Shown in pieces: positions 1 through 8,055 of a stretch of DNA of 64,000 nt. Each line of letters begins with the position of its first letter. Position 1 is the first letter of the stretch. This DNA is from Mycobacteriaceae bacterium. Its GTDB lineage: Bacteria; Pseudomonadota; Gammaproteobacteria; Burkholderiales; Burkholderiaceae_D. The DNA lies in contig CAJCHO010000104.1 of NCBI GenBank assembly GCA_903970145.1, positions 1-64,000 on the forward strand, given 5' to 3'. The notes under the pieces are model-generated. The model had not been told where the DNA came from and searched no databases. It saw only the letters and a program-made list of their open reading frames with translations. Made by a program: the position numbers and the translations under genes.

Positions 1-1034
1 ATCTCGCGCGTCGGCGAATAGCGTCCGTGGCTGTAAAAGCGTGAGCGCACGCCGCGCTGCACCGCCTCTACCACGGCCTCGTCTTCGAGCTCGACCCGAT
101 CCAGGCCCGCGCCAGCACCCTGTTCCAGTTTCGCCGCATCCCACACGAATGAGCGAAATGACACGCGCGTGTGCGCCAGACCCTGGGGAGTGATCAGGTT
201 CAGCGACAGGCCCCAGGGATAGAAATTGAGCATCAGGTTTGGAAATACCCACCAGTAGTAGGCGGCGACGCGCTTACCATGGTCAGCCGCACCCCGAGGA
301 ATGTCGAATGAGACTTCGCTGTCCCGCGCCAGCGCCCGCTGCAAATTGGCGTAGCGCGCGAGTTCACTGGAATAGCTGCCATAGTCGACGACCTCATTGA
401 GGGCGGCGTGGACAAAGGGGATGTGAAATCCCTCCAGGTAATTCTCGACATAAAGCGCCCAATGCGCATTGACGATGAAGTCGCGATCGCGCCCGGGATC
501 GTGGGAAAACGTCTCGACCGGGATCCAGGGCAAGCGCGACTCGACGCAGGCTAGGAAATCCTCGAGGGGCGCAATCGGCTTGATCGCCGCAAAACCATGC
601 GACTTCCAGACGCCAAAGGGAAGCGCCGGCAGATGGTCGGCGGGCGACGGAAAACCCCTGGCATTGCCAAATTCCGGCATCGAAATCATGCGCCCGGCCA
701 GATCGAAACGCCGCGAGTGGTAGCCGCAGCGGATCTGTTGCGCCTGGCAAGCCTCTCGCACCAGGATATTGCCGCGATGCGTGCAAACGTTTGACAGGCA
801 ACGCAGGGCCGCATCCTGATCGCGTGCGAGAAGCAAGGGCTCGTTCAGGAGCCCCGGCAGCATCTCGCGTGGCGCGAGACTGCCGGGGTGTGCGACGTCC
901 CCGATAGTCCCGAGCCACTGCCAGCTGCGCGTGAAGATCCGCTCGCGCGCCAGCGCAAAGCTCGCCTCGTCGGAATAAAACGAGCTGTCGATCGTCGTAG
1001 CAATGGTGATGTCGGGATCAACGGCGTAGTGCAT
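1..1034 (-). CDS. Rieske [2Fe-2S] ring-hydroxylating oxygenase, alpha subunit (3' end outside window)
   Basis: The frame is open from an ATG at 1034 to the window edge, giving 344 residues without a stop, so the C-terminus is missing. The Rieske cluster ligands are visible as C84-T-H86 and C103-x-x-H106. The mononuclear iron site follows in ENYLEGFHIPFVH, with H204 and H209 as ligands. The family hydroxylates aromatic or N-methyl substrates using electrons from a separate reductase, and no reductase gene lies in the window. The TonB receptor gene lies upstream on the same strand, 162 bases away and behind a likely terminator. The substrate is unknown. A role together with the second Rieske gene at 22355 is inferred only from proximity. 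In-frame sequence continues upstream of the ATG, but the protein aligns naturally from MHYAVDPD. Confidence 0.86.
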   Translation of the reverse strand, partial: MHYAVDPDITIATTIDSSFYSDEASFALARERIFTRSWQWLGTIGDVAHPGSLAPREMLPGLLNEPLLLARDQDAALRCLSNVCTHRGNILVREACQAQQIRCGYHSRRFDLAGRMISMPEFGNARGFPSPADHLPALPFGVWKSHGFAAIKPIAPLEDFLACVESRLPWIPVETFSHDPGRDRDFIVNAHWALYVENYLEGFHIPFVHAALNEVVDYGSYSSELARYANLQRALARDSEVSFDIPRGAADHGKRVAAYYWWVFPNLMLNFYPWGLSLNLITPQGLAHTRVSFRSFVWDAAKLEQGAGAGLDRVELEDEAVVEAVQRGVRSRFYSHGRYSPTRE

Positions 1035-1121
1035 GGCCTTGTCTCGCGCGAGCTTATCCGGTGAATCGGGCTCTGAGCGTACCCTGAACCCTTGCGCACT
1101 GTCCAACCCGCAAACCCGTCG

Positions 1122-1160
1122 GCAAAAACAAACAGGGCATCAAGCCCCGTTGCTTGGTGC
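1122..1160 (-). terminator. Rho-independent terminator after the TonB receptor gene
   Basis: Read on the minus strand, a 9-base stem (GCACCAAGC / GCTTGATGC, one G-T pair) closes a 6-base loop. A T-rich run (TGTTTGTTTTTG) follows at 1122-1136. It lies about 40 bases past the receptor stop codon, in the right place to end that transcript before the Rieske gene. Confidence 0.5.
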
Positions 1161-1196
1161 GATGCGCCGCAAGTCCGGAGCGGCGCCGCCAGGCGG

Positions 1197-3809
1197 CTAC
1201 ATCCGTATCGACGCAGTCACACCAACCGTGAGTGGCCGTAGCGTAAATGCGCGCATGACAACCGAGGGCGGGTTCGCGTTATAGGGGTCCACCTCAGTGT
1301 GCTCATAGGCCGAGGGCGGCAGCTCGGGATGCGCATTAAAGAGGTTGTCGATGAACGCCGAGACGTTCCAGTGACCGAACATGGTACCGGCGCGAACGCT
1401 CACATAGCCGTAGGAGCGTGGCGTGTAGGCCAACGGATCGTAGGTTCCCGAGGCGCGCGGATCCTCGCTGGCCGTCGGCACGTCGGTACGGTCCTGGAAT
1501 TCATAGTCGACGCGGAAGAAGGACTTGCGCTGATCCCAGGCAAAGTTGTACTGCGCGCCAAGCGCGAAGGTCAGGCGCGGTGCCGGAGTCACCGTGGCAC
1601 CCTCGATGGCGTCGCCCGCCATCGCGATGATGTGGCCGCTGGTGCTCGCATTGGTGACATAGCGCGCGTCCGTATAGCCCATGCTCATGTCGAAGTCCCA
1701 GGCGCGGTTGGGTGAATATTCCAGCTGGACATCGCCACCCTTGGCGACGGCGTTGCCAAAATTGGCGGTGTACTGAAAGCCGCAATCGGGCAGATAGATG
1801 TTCTGCTGGATGCCCTGCCACTGGATGTAATAGAGGCTCGAGGCCACGCGCAGATCGCCGACCTTGTTCTTTGCGCCGAGCTCAAAGCTGTCGACTGTGT
1901 CCGAGTTGTAGGATTCGGGCACTTGCGTGAGGCCGAGATTGCTAAGATCGGTCGCGCACGCCGCATAGGGAACCGGCGCATTGGCGCCGCCGATCCGAAA
2001 ACCCTTGGCATAGGTCGCGTAGTACATGTCGTTGGGGTCCGCCTGATACGCCAGGGACGCCTTGGGCGAGATCGGGGTCTCGTGCTCGTATCCCGTGCCA
2101 CCGGTTATCCCAAAGTTCTCGGGCCCGTTGCCCTGCGCAGCGTACCCAAGGTCGGTGCGCGAAATACGCGCCCCGACAGTCGCCTTGAGCTGATCGGTCA
2201 CCGCGTAAGTGGCTTCTCCGAACAGTGCCAGCTGGCGATCCTCGCTATACGCATAGCTGGCATAGGAATCCCCGTTGGAGAGCAGCGGCGCGCCAAAGTA
2301 ATTGATGTAGTTGTTATAGGGCGGCTGGAAAATCGTCGCGAACAGGCTGCCCAGCTGAGGGTCATTGATTGCTTCGAGACTGGACTGCTTGCTGATCGAG
2401 AAAAACACCCCTGCAGTCCACACCAGCGGTGCCCGGCTGTCGTTGGACTGCAGGCGCAGTTCTTCGGTGATCGAACGCTGCTCGTTGGTCGCGGTGGCGA
2501 CGGCACGATAATCCTGGATGCTCGCCGGCAGGTAGACGCCATTGGCGTTGATGAGCGGGTACAGGCCCGGATTCAGGGGGGCGTAACCCGGATTGTAAAT
2601 CGGGCTCGAGTCGCTATTGAAGGTCTGGAAGTAGGACAGATTGTAGATCGTTCCGTCATAGCCGGACAGATCGTAGCGCGTGTAGTAGGACGTGTTCGAG
2701 ATCAGCGTCGCCGAGCCCAGATCGGCCTCGACCTTCAGGGCCGGCAGGAAATAGTGGTCCGGCTCGGGAATCAGGTCAGGGTCGCCATTGCGATAGACGT
2801 TGTTGGAAGGCGTCGAGAACGAATCCCAGTAGGCGGTATCGGTGTTGGCGTTGCGCTGCTGGTAGATCATCGATGGTGCGATGGTCAGGTTATCGTTGAC
2901 GTTCCACTTCAGGGCAAAGCGCAGTGCAAGGTCATTGGAGAAGTTCGCGTTGGTCGAGGTGATGTCGTGCGTCATCGGGTTTTCCTGGTCGATCCAGCCG
3001 CCATCGTGGCGGAACCAGATACTGGCCCGGTAACCGAGCTCGTCCTCGATGATGGGAGCGCCGTAGGCGATCCCGGACTCATAGCTTGGTGCACCCCCCT
3101 CAGTAAACGACAGTTCGGTGCGCGCATAGGTGCTCGGTGCCTGCATGTTCGGTTGCGCCATGATGTAGCGCACCGCACCGCCCTCCGCACCGGCGCCAAA
3201 GAGCGTGCCCTGCGGTCCGCGCAGGATTTCGACGCGCTCCAGATCGAAAGCTTCGGGCAATGCGTCGTTCGCGTAATAGGACAGCGCGCGCACCTGGATC
3301 GGGGTGTCGTCTATGTAGATCCCGGTCGTGCCGGCACCAGCCGATGAGGCGATGCCGCGAATCGAGATATTGTTGGTGCCGTCGGTGTCGATCGTGACGC
3401 CTGGCGTAAAGCGCACCAGATCGGTGAAGTCCTTGACGCCCTTCATGTCGAGGTTTTCCTGGGTATATGCGCTGACGCTCAGAGGTACCTTGCTGATGAG
3501 TTCGGCCCGACGCGTCGCCGTTACGGTAATTTCCTCGGTTTCTGGTACGGCCGCAGCAGCCGGCTTGGCAGGAACCGCGGCAGGAGCCGTCTGCGGTGCC
3601 GCCTGGGCCACCAGGGGCGATTGGGGCGTGGCGACGGGAGCAGTTGCCGGGGCCGGTGCGCTGACAGCCTCGGGAGCGGGAGCGGTCTGGGCATGAACGG
3701 TGGTCAGCGATGCCACCCCGGTTACCAGCACCGCGCATGGCGAGCGCAAGTTGCGCAGCACCGTGACCAAGGTTCGCATCGGTGCTTCCAGTTTCACACT
3801 GCGTGTCAT
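1197..3809 (-). CDS. TonB-dependent outer-membrane receptor
   Basis: This is an 870-residue outer-membrane receptor for energised uptake of an unidentified ligand. The ATG at 3809 (MTRSVKLEAP) is preceded by GGGGA at good spacing and is preferred over an in-frame TTG at 3824. A signal peptide ends near TTVHAQ. About 45 residues of Ala/Pro-rich linker follow, then a TonB box (EEITVTATR) and a plug domain (VPLSVSAYT, LVRFTPGV, RGPQGTLFGAG). The rest is a beta-barrel rich in Tyr, Asn and Asp, of the type common in sphingomonads and steroid-degrading gammaproteobacteria. The C-terminus ends in IRM instead of the usual aromatic residue. No iron-specific signature was seen, and the neighbours suggest an organic substrate. 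Confidence 0.93.
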   Translation of the reverse strand: MTRSVKLEAPMRTLVTVLRNLRSPCAVLVTGVASLTTVHAQTAPAPEAVSAPAPATAPVATPQSPLVAQAAPQTAPAAVPAKPAAAAVPETEEITVTATRRAELISKVPLSVSAYTQENLDMKGVKDFTDLVRFTPGVTIDTDGTNNISIRGIASSAGAGTTGIYIDDTPIQVRALSYYANDALPEAFDLERVEILRGPQGTLFGAGAEGGAVRYIMAQPNMQAPSTYARTELSFTEGGAPSYESGIAYGAPIIEDELGYRASIWFRHDGGWIDQENPMTHDITSTNANFSNDLALRFALKWNVNDNLTIAPSMIYQQRNANTDTAYWDSFSTPSNNVYRNGDPDLIPEPDHYFLPALKVEADLGSATLISNTSYYTRYDLSGYDGTIYNLSYFQTFNSDSSPIYNPGYAPLNPGLYPLINANGVYLPASIQDYRAVATATNEQRSITEELRLQSNDSRAPLVWTAGVFFSISKQSSLEAINDPQLGSLFATIFQPPYNNYINYFGAPLLSNGDSYASYAYSEDRQLALFGEATYAVTDQLKATVGARISRTDLGYAAQGNGPENFGITGGTGYEHETPISPKASLAYQADPNDMYYATYAKGFRIGGANAPVPYAACATDLSNLGLTQVPESYNSDTVDSFELGAKNKVGDLRVASSLYYIQWQGIQQNIYLPDCGFQYTANFGNAVAKGGDVQLEYSPNRAWDFDMSMGYTDARYVTNASTSGHIIAMAGDAIEGATVTPAPRLTFALGAQYNFAWDQRKSFFRVDYEFQDRTDVPTASEDPRASGTYDPLAYTPRSYGYVSVRAGTMFGHWNVSAFIDNLFNAHPELPPSAYEHTEVDPYNANPPSVVMRAFTLRPLTVGVTASIRM

Positions 3810-4025
3810 AGCGACTATCCCCAAGAATATGACTCCCGAACACGCCGCGCACTGATCCCTGCAGAGGCCGCGTGCCTTCCCCGCGTTCTTCCATTGTTGA
3901 ATGAACGTATGATTAATAGTGTCTCTGCTTTTGGCGCAGATAACAAGAGTGCCGGCGATTATTTCTTGTTGCGTTCACGCCGCGTCCTGACCGGCCTTGT
4001 GCAACGCAACGCGCCGCACCCGCAA

Positions 4026-4054
4026 TTGATTGAATGCCTGTTTAATAATATAGT
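4026..4054 (+). promoter_or_regulatory. sigma-70-like promoter for the potF-like gene, in the 3810-4141 gap
   Basis: TTGATT and TATAGT are separated by exactly 17 bases, about 90 bases upstream of the potF-like start. The remainder of this 332-base divergent region holds no convincing gene. A TTGAATGAACG stretch near 3899-3909 shares the TGAACG half-site seen in the palindrome at 17605. Confidence 0.45.
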
Positions 4055-4141
4055 TGCCGCTGCGGTGCAAAGCCCGGTGAGGCTTTGTGGAACGAGGTTT
4101 CGGGCGCACCCGACAGGGGCTGCCCAGTCAAGGATCACACC

Positions 4142-5239
4142 ATGGGTCACGCCAGTCTAGCCCGACTTGCCTGCGCGTTTGCGCTTGTTTTCTCAGCCAG
4201 TCTGGCCCGTGCAAATGGCGACCTGAACGTGCTGATCTGGTCCGACTACTTCATCGGACCCGAGGCCGTCGCGCAATTCGGCAAGGCAGAGGGCATCAAT
4301 ATCAAGTATGCCATTCTGGATACCGACGATACCCTGCAGGCCAAACTGCTCAGCGGCCATTCTGGCTATGACGTGGTCTATCCCTCCTCGACCTATTTCG
4401 CCAAGCAGATCCAGGCCGGGGTGTTTCAGGAACTGGACTGGTCGAAGATTCCGAATCGCGTCAACCTCGACCCACTGCTCATGCGCAAGGTCGCCAGCCA
4501 GGACGCCGGCAATCGCTTTGGCGTTCCCTACGTCTGGGGTACCGACGGGATCGTCGTCAACACCACCAAGGCGCGCGCCGCGCTCGGCAAGGACGCAAAG
4601 CTCGATGGCTGGGACCTGCTGTTCAAACCCGAGGTCGTTGCCAAACTGCACGCTTGCGGGGTTTCGCTGGTCGATTCGGCCAGCGACGTCTTCCCGGTCG
4701 TTCTCGCCTACATGGGACGCGATCCCAATAGTAAGAATCCCCAGGATTACAAGGACGCCTACGAGGTCTTGCGCAAGGTGCGTCCTTATATCGACCAGTT
4801 CAGCTCGACCTACCTGAACGACGTTGCCGGCGGCGACATGTGCGTAGCGATGGCCTGGTCGGGCGACGCCGGCATGATCAAGCGGCGCGCCCTCCAGGCA
4901 CACCAGAAATTCGAATTCCGCTATGTCGAGCCCAAAGGCCAGACGGGGCTGTGGTTCACCGTGATGGGAATCCCCAAGGACGCCCCCAACAAGGACAACG
5001 CCTACAAGTGGATCAATCACATGCTCGACGTGAAGATCGCTGCCGAGATCACCAACACCATCACCTATCCGACCGCCGTGACCGCCAGCCAGAGCATGGT
5101 CAGTCCGGTGCTCGCCTCGGACCCAACCATCTTTCCATCACACGAAGCCGTCGAAGGCTATTTTTTCTTCGCACCGCTCGAACCGGATATCCTGCACCTG
5201 ATGACCAAGTTGTGGCTCTCCCTGAAAGCGGAGGGTTAG
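4142..5239 (+). CDS. potF: periplasmic (poly)amine-binding protein, PotF-like
   Basis: This 365-residue solute-binding protein would deliver its ligand to the PotGHI importer encoded at 13425-16302. The ATG at 4142 follows AAGGA by 7 bases. A signal peptide (MGHASLARLACAFALVFSASLARA) precedes the mature start NGDLNVLIWSDYF. Compared by eye with E. coli PotF, the aromatic cage is kept: the WSDY motif, the Trp and Asp of AWSGDAG, and the Tyr of TITYPTA. The acidic residue in the FFDVFAMP segment (PotF Asp278) is replaced by Thr in WFTVMGIP. The two ends of putrescine are held by acids in PotF, so this protein may bind a different cation, perhaps with one charged end. The gene stands apart from its permease genes and next to a TetR regulator. 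Confidence 0.9.
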   Translation: MGHASLARLACAFALVFSASLARANGDLNVLIWSDYFIGPEAVAQFGKAEGINIKYAILDTDDTLQAKLLSGHSGYDVVYPSSTYFAKQIQAGVFQELDWSKIPNRVNLDPLLMRKVASQDAGNRFGVPYVWGTDGIVVNTTKARAALGKDAKLDGWDLLFKPEVVAKLHACGVSLVDSASDVFPVVLAYMGRDPNSKNPQDYKDAYEVLRKVRPYIDQFSSTYLNDVAGGDMCVAMAWSGDAGMIKRRALQAHQKFEFRYVEPKGQTGLWFTVMGIPKDAPNKDNAYKWINHMLDVKIAAEITNTITYPTAVTASQSMVSPVLASDPTIFPSHEAVEGYFFFAPLEPDILHLMTKLWLSLKAEG

Positions 5240-5285
5240 TCGTCCGGGCCGTGCTTACCCGTGCGTCCCGGTAGCGAATCAGACC

Positions 5286-5298
5286 GTTTGAATCAAAC
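5286..5298. promoter_or_regulatory. palindrome upstream of the TetR gene, candidate autoregulatory operator
   Basis: GTTTGA-A-TCAAAC is a perfect 13-base palindrome 42 bases before the TetR-family start codon. TetR regulators commonly bind such sites in their own leader. The assignment is by position only. Confidence 0.4.
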
Positions 5299-5339
5299 CA
5301 ACCAAGACCGGCGCAAAACGCCAGTTAGCGAACACGACA

Positions 5340-5978
5340 ATGGCAAAAAAGGATGCACCCGCGAAGGAGCGCAGGCCCGCGCGCACCCGACACAATCGCG
5401 AATCACCGGATGTGAGGCGCAAGTCGCTGATCCAGGCGACGATGCGCTCGATCGCAAAATACGGCTTTGCCGGCACCACGATCGGCAGGATCTGCGCCGA
5501 GGCCCAGGTCTCGCGCGGGTTGATCAACCACCATTTCGGGACCAAGGAAGAGCTGATTCGCCAGTCCTATATGGAGTTGTGCAACGAATGGTCCTTCCAG
5601 ACGCGCGACATGCTGCTCGACGACCACCGCGATCCGGAAGAAAAGCTGCGCGCCATGATCCGGGTGAGCTTCGGCCCGACCGTGTTTCGCACCGATCATC
5701 TCGGTATCTGGGTCGGCTTCTGGAGCATTATCGGCAAGTCACCGATGCTCAAGAAGCTCAACCGCGAACTCTATAAGCAGGACCGCGATACCTACCAGCG
5801 CGCATTCGATGAGATCGCCGCCAAGCGCGGCGTGAAGGTCGACACGCGCCGCGCCGCAATTGCGCTGGGCGCCCTGATGGACGGCCTGTGGCTCGAATGG
5901 TGCCTTGACCCCAAGGGCTTTACTCCCGAAGAGGCCGAGGCGGCTTGCCTCGATCTCGTCACCAGAACCTTCGAATAG
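5340..5978 (+). CDS. TetR-family transcriptional regulator, BetI-like
   Basis: This 212-residue repressor-type regulator has a TetR N-terminal helix-turn-helix at about residues 28-75 (SIAKYGFAGTTIGRICAEAQVSRGLINHHFGTK in pieces). Its C-terminal domain resembles BetI: the pattern WVGFWSIIGKSPMLKKLNRELY and the late ALMDGLWLEW segment match the family. BetI proteins respond to choline or related quaternary amines and repress uptake and oxidation genes. It lies 100 bases downstream of the potF-like gene, on the same strand. The location suggests it controls the amine transport and degradation genes around it, which is inference. Palindromes at 5286 and 17605 are possible targets. The ligand is unknown. 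Confidence 0.92.
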   Translation: MAKKDAPAKERRPARTRHNRESPDVRRKSLIQATMRSIAKYGFAGTTIGRICAEAQVSRGLINHHFGTKEELIRQSYMELCNEWSFQTRDMLLDDHRDPEEKLRAMIRVSFGPTVFRTDHLGIWVGFWSIIGKSPMLKKLNRELYKQDRDTYQRAFDEIAAKRGVKVDTRRAAIALGALMDGLWLEWCLDPKGFTPEEAEAACLDLVTRTFE

Positions 5979-6057
5979 CGCGCGGTCAATTACCGCGTCA
6001 AGCCGGGCGCGCGACGAGCCACGCCGTGCATCGCCAAATCCACTGGGAGGAGGGGCG

Positions 6058-6111
6058 ATGAGCGCTAGAATAATGGCACCACCACCAGCCGCGGGGCCGA
6101 CGAGCTCATGA
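6058..6111 (+). CDS. possible 17-codon leader peptide
   Basis: A purine-rich ribosome site (GGGAGGAGGGG) lies directly before ATG 6058. The short frame encodes MSARIMAPPPAAGPTSS with three consecutive prolines. Its TGA overlaps the ATG of the next gene as ATGA. The next gene has no good ribosome site of its own, so the leader could couple its translation. It may equally be chance. Confidence 0.25.
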   Translation: MSARIMAPPPAAGPTSS

Positions 6112-7265
6112 ATCTTTCGAGCATCTGCGTGCACCTCGCCCTCGCCTGTCCGCTGATACTAAGCACAGGCGCGACAATGGCTCAGCGCAGCGCGAGCGCC
6201 GAAAAGTTGTGCGCGAGCGACTCAGCCGGGGTCAGCGTATCGCGCGAATGTCTGGAAGCCGAAGCGGTGCGCAGTGCAGGCGCTCTCGCGGAGGCCGAAG
6301 CCGCACTCGCCAACCAACTCACGAAGCTCGGCCGCGATGAGCGCGCCACACTTGCCAACTCGGGCACCGCGCGCATGAGCTCGCTGGAATTCCAGCGCTA
6401 TCGCAGGAACCAGTGCGCAGCCGCAGCCGAGTCCGGCGGACAGACACCGACAAGCGAGCTGCGGCTGTCGTGTCAGATCGAGATCAATGACGAACGTGTC
6501 GCCGAACTCAAGCGCGCCTTCGTCGCGGCCGGGGGCGTTCTCGTCCCGATTGCAGCACCTGGCCCACCGCCTGAACCAGTCGCCCCAGCGGTGCGCGCAG
6601 TCAACTTCGTGTCCTGCGACTCGGATGGCCAGACCGGACCGCAGTCGGGCCCCGCCAGTATCGAGGAAGCGCCGCATGCACCTGTCATAGCCGATGCCGC
6701 GCTGGCCTACTACGCCTCAAACGATCTGGGAGTTCTCGCCCCTCTGAACTGGCACTGCGTGGGTCTGTATGGTTCGAACGGGGCGATTCTAATCGTCACA
6801 CCGGAGCTTCACACCGTGGGCGAGTTTCTGAATGCTGATACGCCGCTGTTCGGTCCGGCTGTGCAGCTCACCTTCCGCTACGCGGGAAGCTCCGGCAGAG
6901 TCGACGTTGCGCGCGTGGTCGCACGCCTGTTTCCGGCGCGCAAGGACTTCGTCGATCGCGTGGTGGCGTCCGGCAGCGCGACTAGGAACGATTTTCCGAG
7001 CGGGCCCTTCCCGAGGGACGTCCTGACAAGGCCCAATGATCGCGAAGCGGACTTCGAAACGCCGGCCAATTACAACGGCATGGGGACCCTTAGCAAGCTG
7101 GTCAAGAATGCCAGTCCGATCACTGGTGCGGCCATTCTCTCTTCCGACAACGATCTGCTCCTCGTCGACATACGTCTGCCCGACGATCTGCGCGGCCTTG
7201 CGCCGGCAATCATCGATTCATTGCGCGCGAGCAATATCCTTGATGACAGCCCCGAACGCCACTGA
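6108..7265 (+). CDS. secreted protein with LprI-like (DUF1311-type) domain and an unassigned C-terminal domain
   Basis: The product has 385 residues with a signal peptide (LALACPLILSTGATMAQ). Residues about 34-145 contain the Cys, Glu and Gln pattern of lysozyme-inhibitor LprI-like proteins: CASDSAG, CLEAEAVRSAGALAEAEAALANQL, FQRYRRNQC and SCQIEINDERVAELK. A Pro-rich linker follows. A C-terminal domain of about 230 residues (from VRAVNFVSCDSDG) was not recognised. The protein is probably periplasmic. The gene overlaps the next one by 23 bases, so the two are likely co-transcribed. A second LprI-like protein is encoded at 62437. A role in envelope protection is a family-level guess only. Confidence 0.75.
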   Translation: MNLSSICVHLALACPLILSTGATMAQRSASAEKLCASDSAGVSVSRECLEAEAVRSAGALAEAEAALANQLTKLGRDERATLANSGTARMSSLEFQRYRRNQCAAAAESGGQTPTSELRLSCQIEINDERVAELKRAFVAAGGVLVPIAAPGPPPEPVAPAVRAVNFVSCDSDGQTGPQSGPASIEEAPHAPVIADAALAYYASNDLGVLAPLNWHCVGLYGSNGAILIVTPELHTVGEFLNADTPLFGPAVQLTFRYAGSSGRVDVARVVARLFPARKDFVDRVVASGSATRNDFPSGPFPRDVLTRPNDREADFETPANYNGMGTLSKLVKNASPITGAAILSSDNDLLLVDIRLPDDLRGLAPAIIDSLRASNILDDSPERH

Positions 7266-8055
7266 GAAGTTCACGACCGATCCACTCGAGCGGCGATCGG
7301 CGCAGGCGGTATTCGCCGCAACTTTCATTGCTCTTGGGGTACTCGGATTGATCACCCGGGACCTTCCTGCCCTCTGGCAGGGAGCTCCCGAGAATCTGCC
7401 TGGTCGAGGTGTGCTGGCGATTCTGTGCGCACTCGTAAGCCTGGGCTGCGGCCTCACCCTCCCATGGCAGCGTTGCGCAAGCATAGGCGCGCGCGTGCTG
7501 CTCGGCTATCTCCTGCTTGGTCTCGTACTCGTCAGGGCGCGCGCGCTGATTCTCGTCCCCCTGGCGCAGGATTCATGGTCGGGTCTGGGCGAGACTGCAG
7601 TGGTGCTTTGCGCTGCGTGGACCCTGTATGCGCGTCGGGCCAATGACTGGGACCGCCGCTGGCTGGGATGGGCCATCGGCGCCAGGGGTCAACGCGGCGT
7701 CCGAGTCGTCTACGGGCTCGCCATGATCCCATTTGGGATTGCGCACTTCACCTACCTGAAGGAAACGGCGTCACTGGTCCCCGGCTGGCTGCCCGGCCAC
7801 GAGGCATGGGCCTACTTCACCGCTTGTACCTATCTCGTCGCCGGTGCAGCGATAGTCGCTGGCGTCCAGGCACGACTGGCGGCCGCGCTCTCGGGTGTGC
7901 AGATGGGGCTCTTTACTCTCATGGTCTGGCTGCCCATCGTTAGCACCGGCTCGGCAAATGCCTTCGAATGGAGCGAAACCATCATCTCCTGGATACTGAC
8001 GGTGAGCGCGTGGCTCATCTACGAGTCCCTTGGCAAACAGGTCGCAGATCGCTAG
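7243..8055 (+). CDS. DoxX-like integral membrane protein
   Basis: The product has 270 residues with about seven or eight hydrophobic helices, for example VFAATFIALGVLGLI, VLLGYLLLGLVLV and LSGVQMGLFTLMVWLPIV. The C-terminal half (VVYGLAMIPFGIAHFTYLKE, then WLPGHEAWAYFTACTYLVAGAAIV) resembles the DoxX/DoxD membrane family. The ATG at 7243 lies inside the end of the preceding gene, which indicates translational coupling. An in-frame start at 7036 would add a segment that merely overlaps that gene and was rejected. The stop overlaps the stop of the convergent WYL regulator by 4 bases. No specific function can be assigned. Confidence 0.8.
   Translation: MTAPNATEKFTTDPLERRSAQAVFAATFIALGVLGLITRDLPALWQGAPENLPGRGVLAILCALVSLGCGLTLPWQRCASIGARVLLGYLLLGLVLVRARALILVPLAQDSWSGLGETAVVLCAAWTLYARRANDWDRRWLGWAIGARGQRGVRVVYGLAMIPFGIAHFTYLKETASLVPGWLPGHEAWAYFTACTYLVAGAAIVAGVQARLAAALSGVQMGLFTLMVWLPIVSTGSANAFEWSETIISWILTVSAWLIYESLGKQVADR

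Noticed and set aside
1299-3347. Long plus-strand frames (up to 474 codons) opposite the TonB receptor
   Set aside because: They lie antisense to a clear receptor, lack ribosome sites, and have Arg/Val-rich composition typical of shadow frames in high-GC DNA.
4193-5020. 275-codon minus-strand frame inside the potF-like gene
   Set aside because: It is antisense to a well-matched protein and has no family features.
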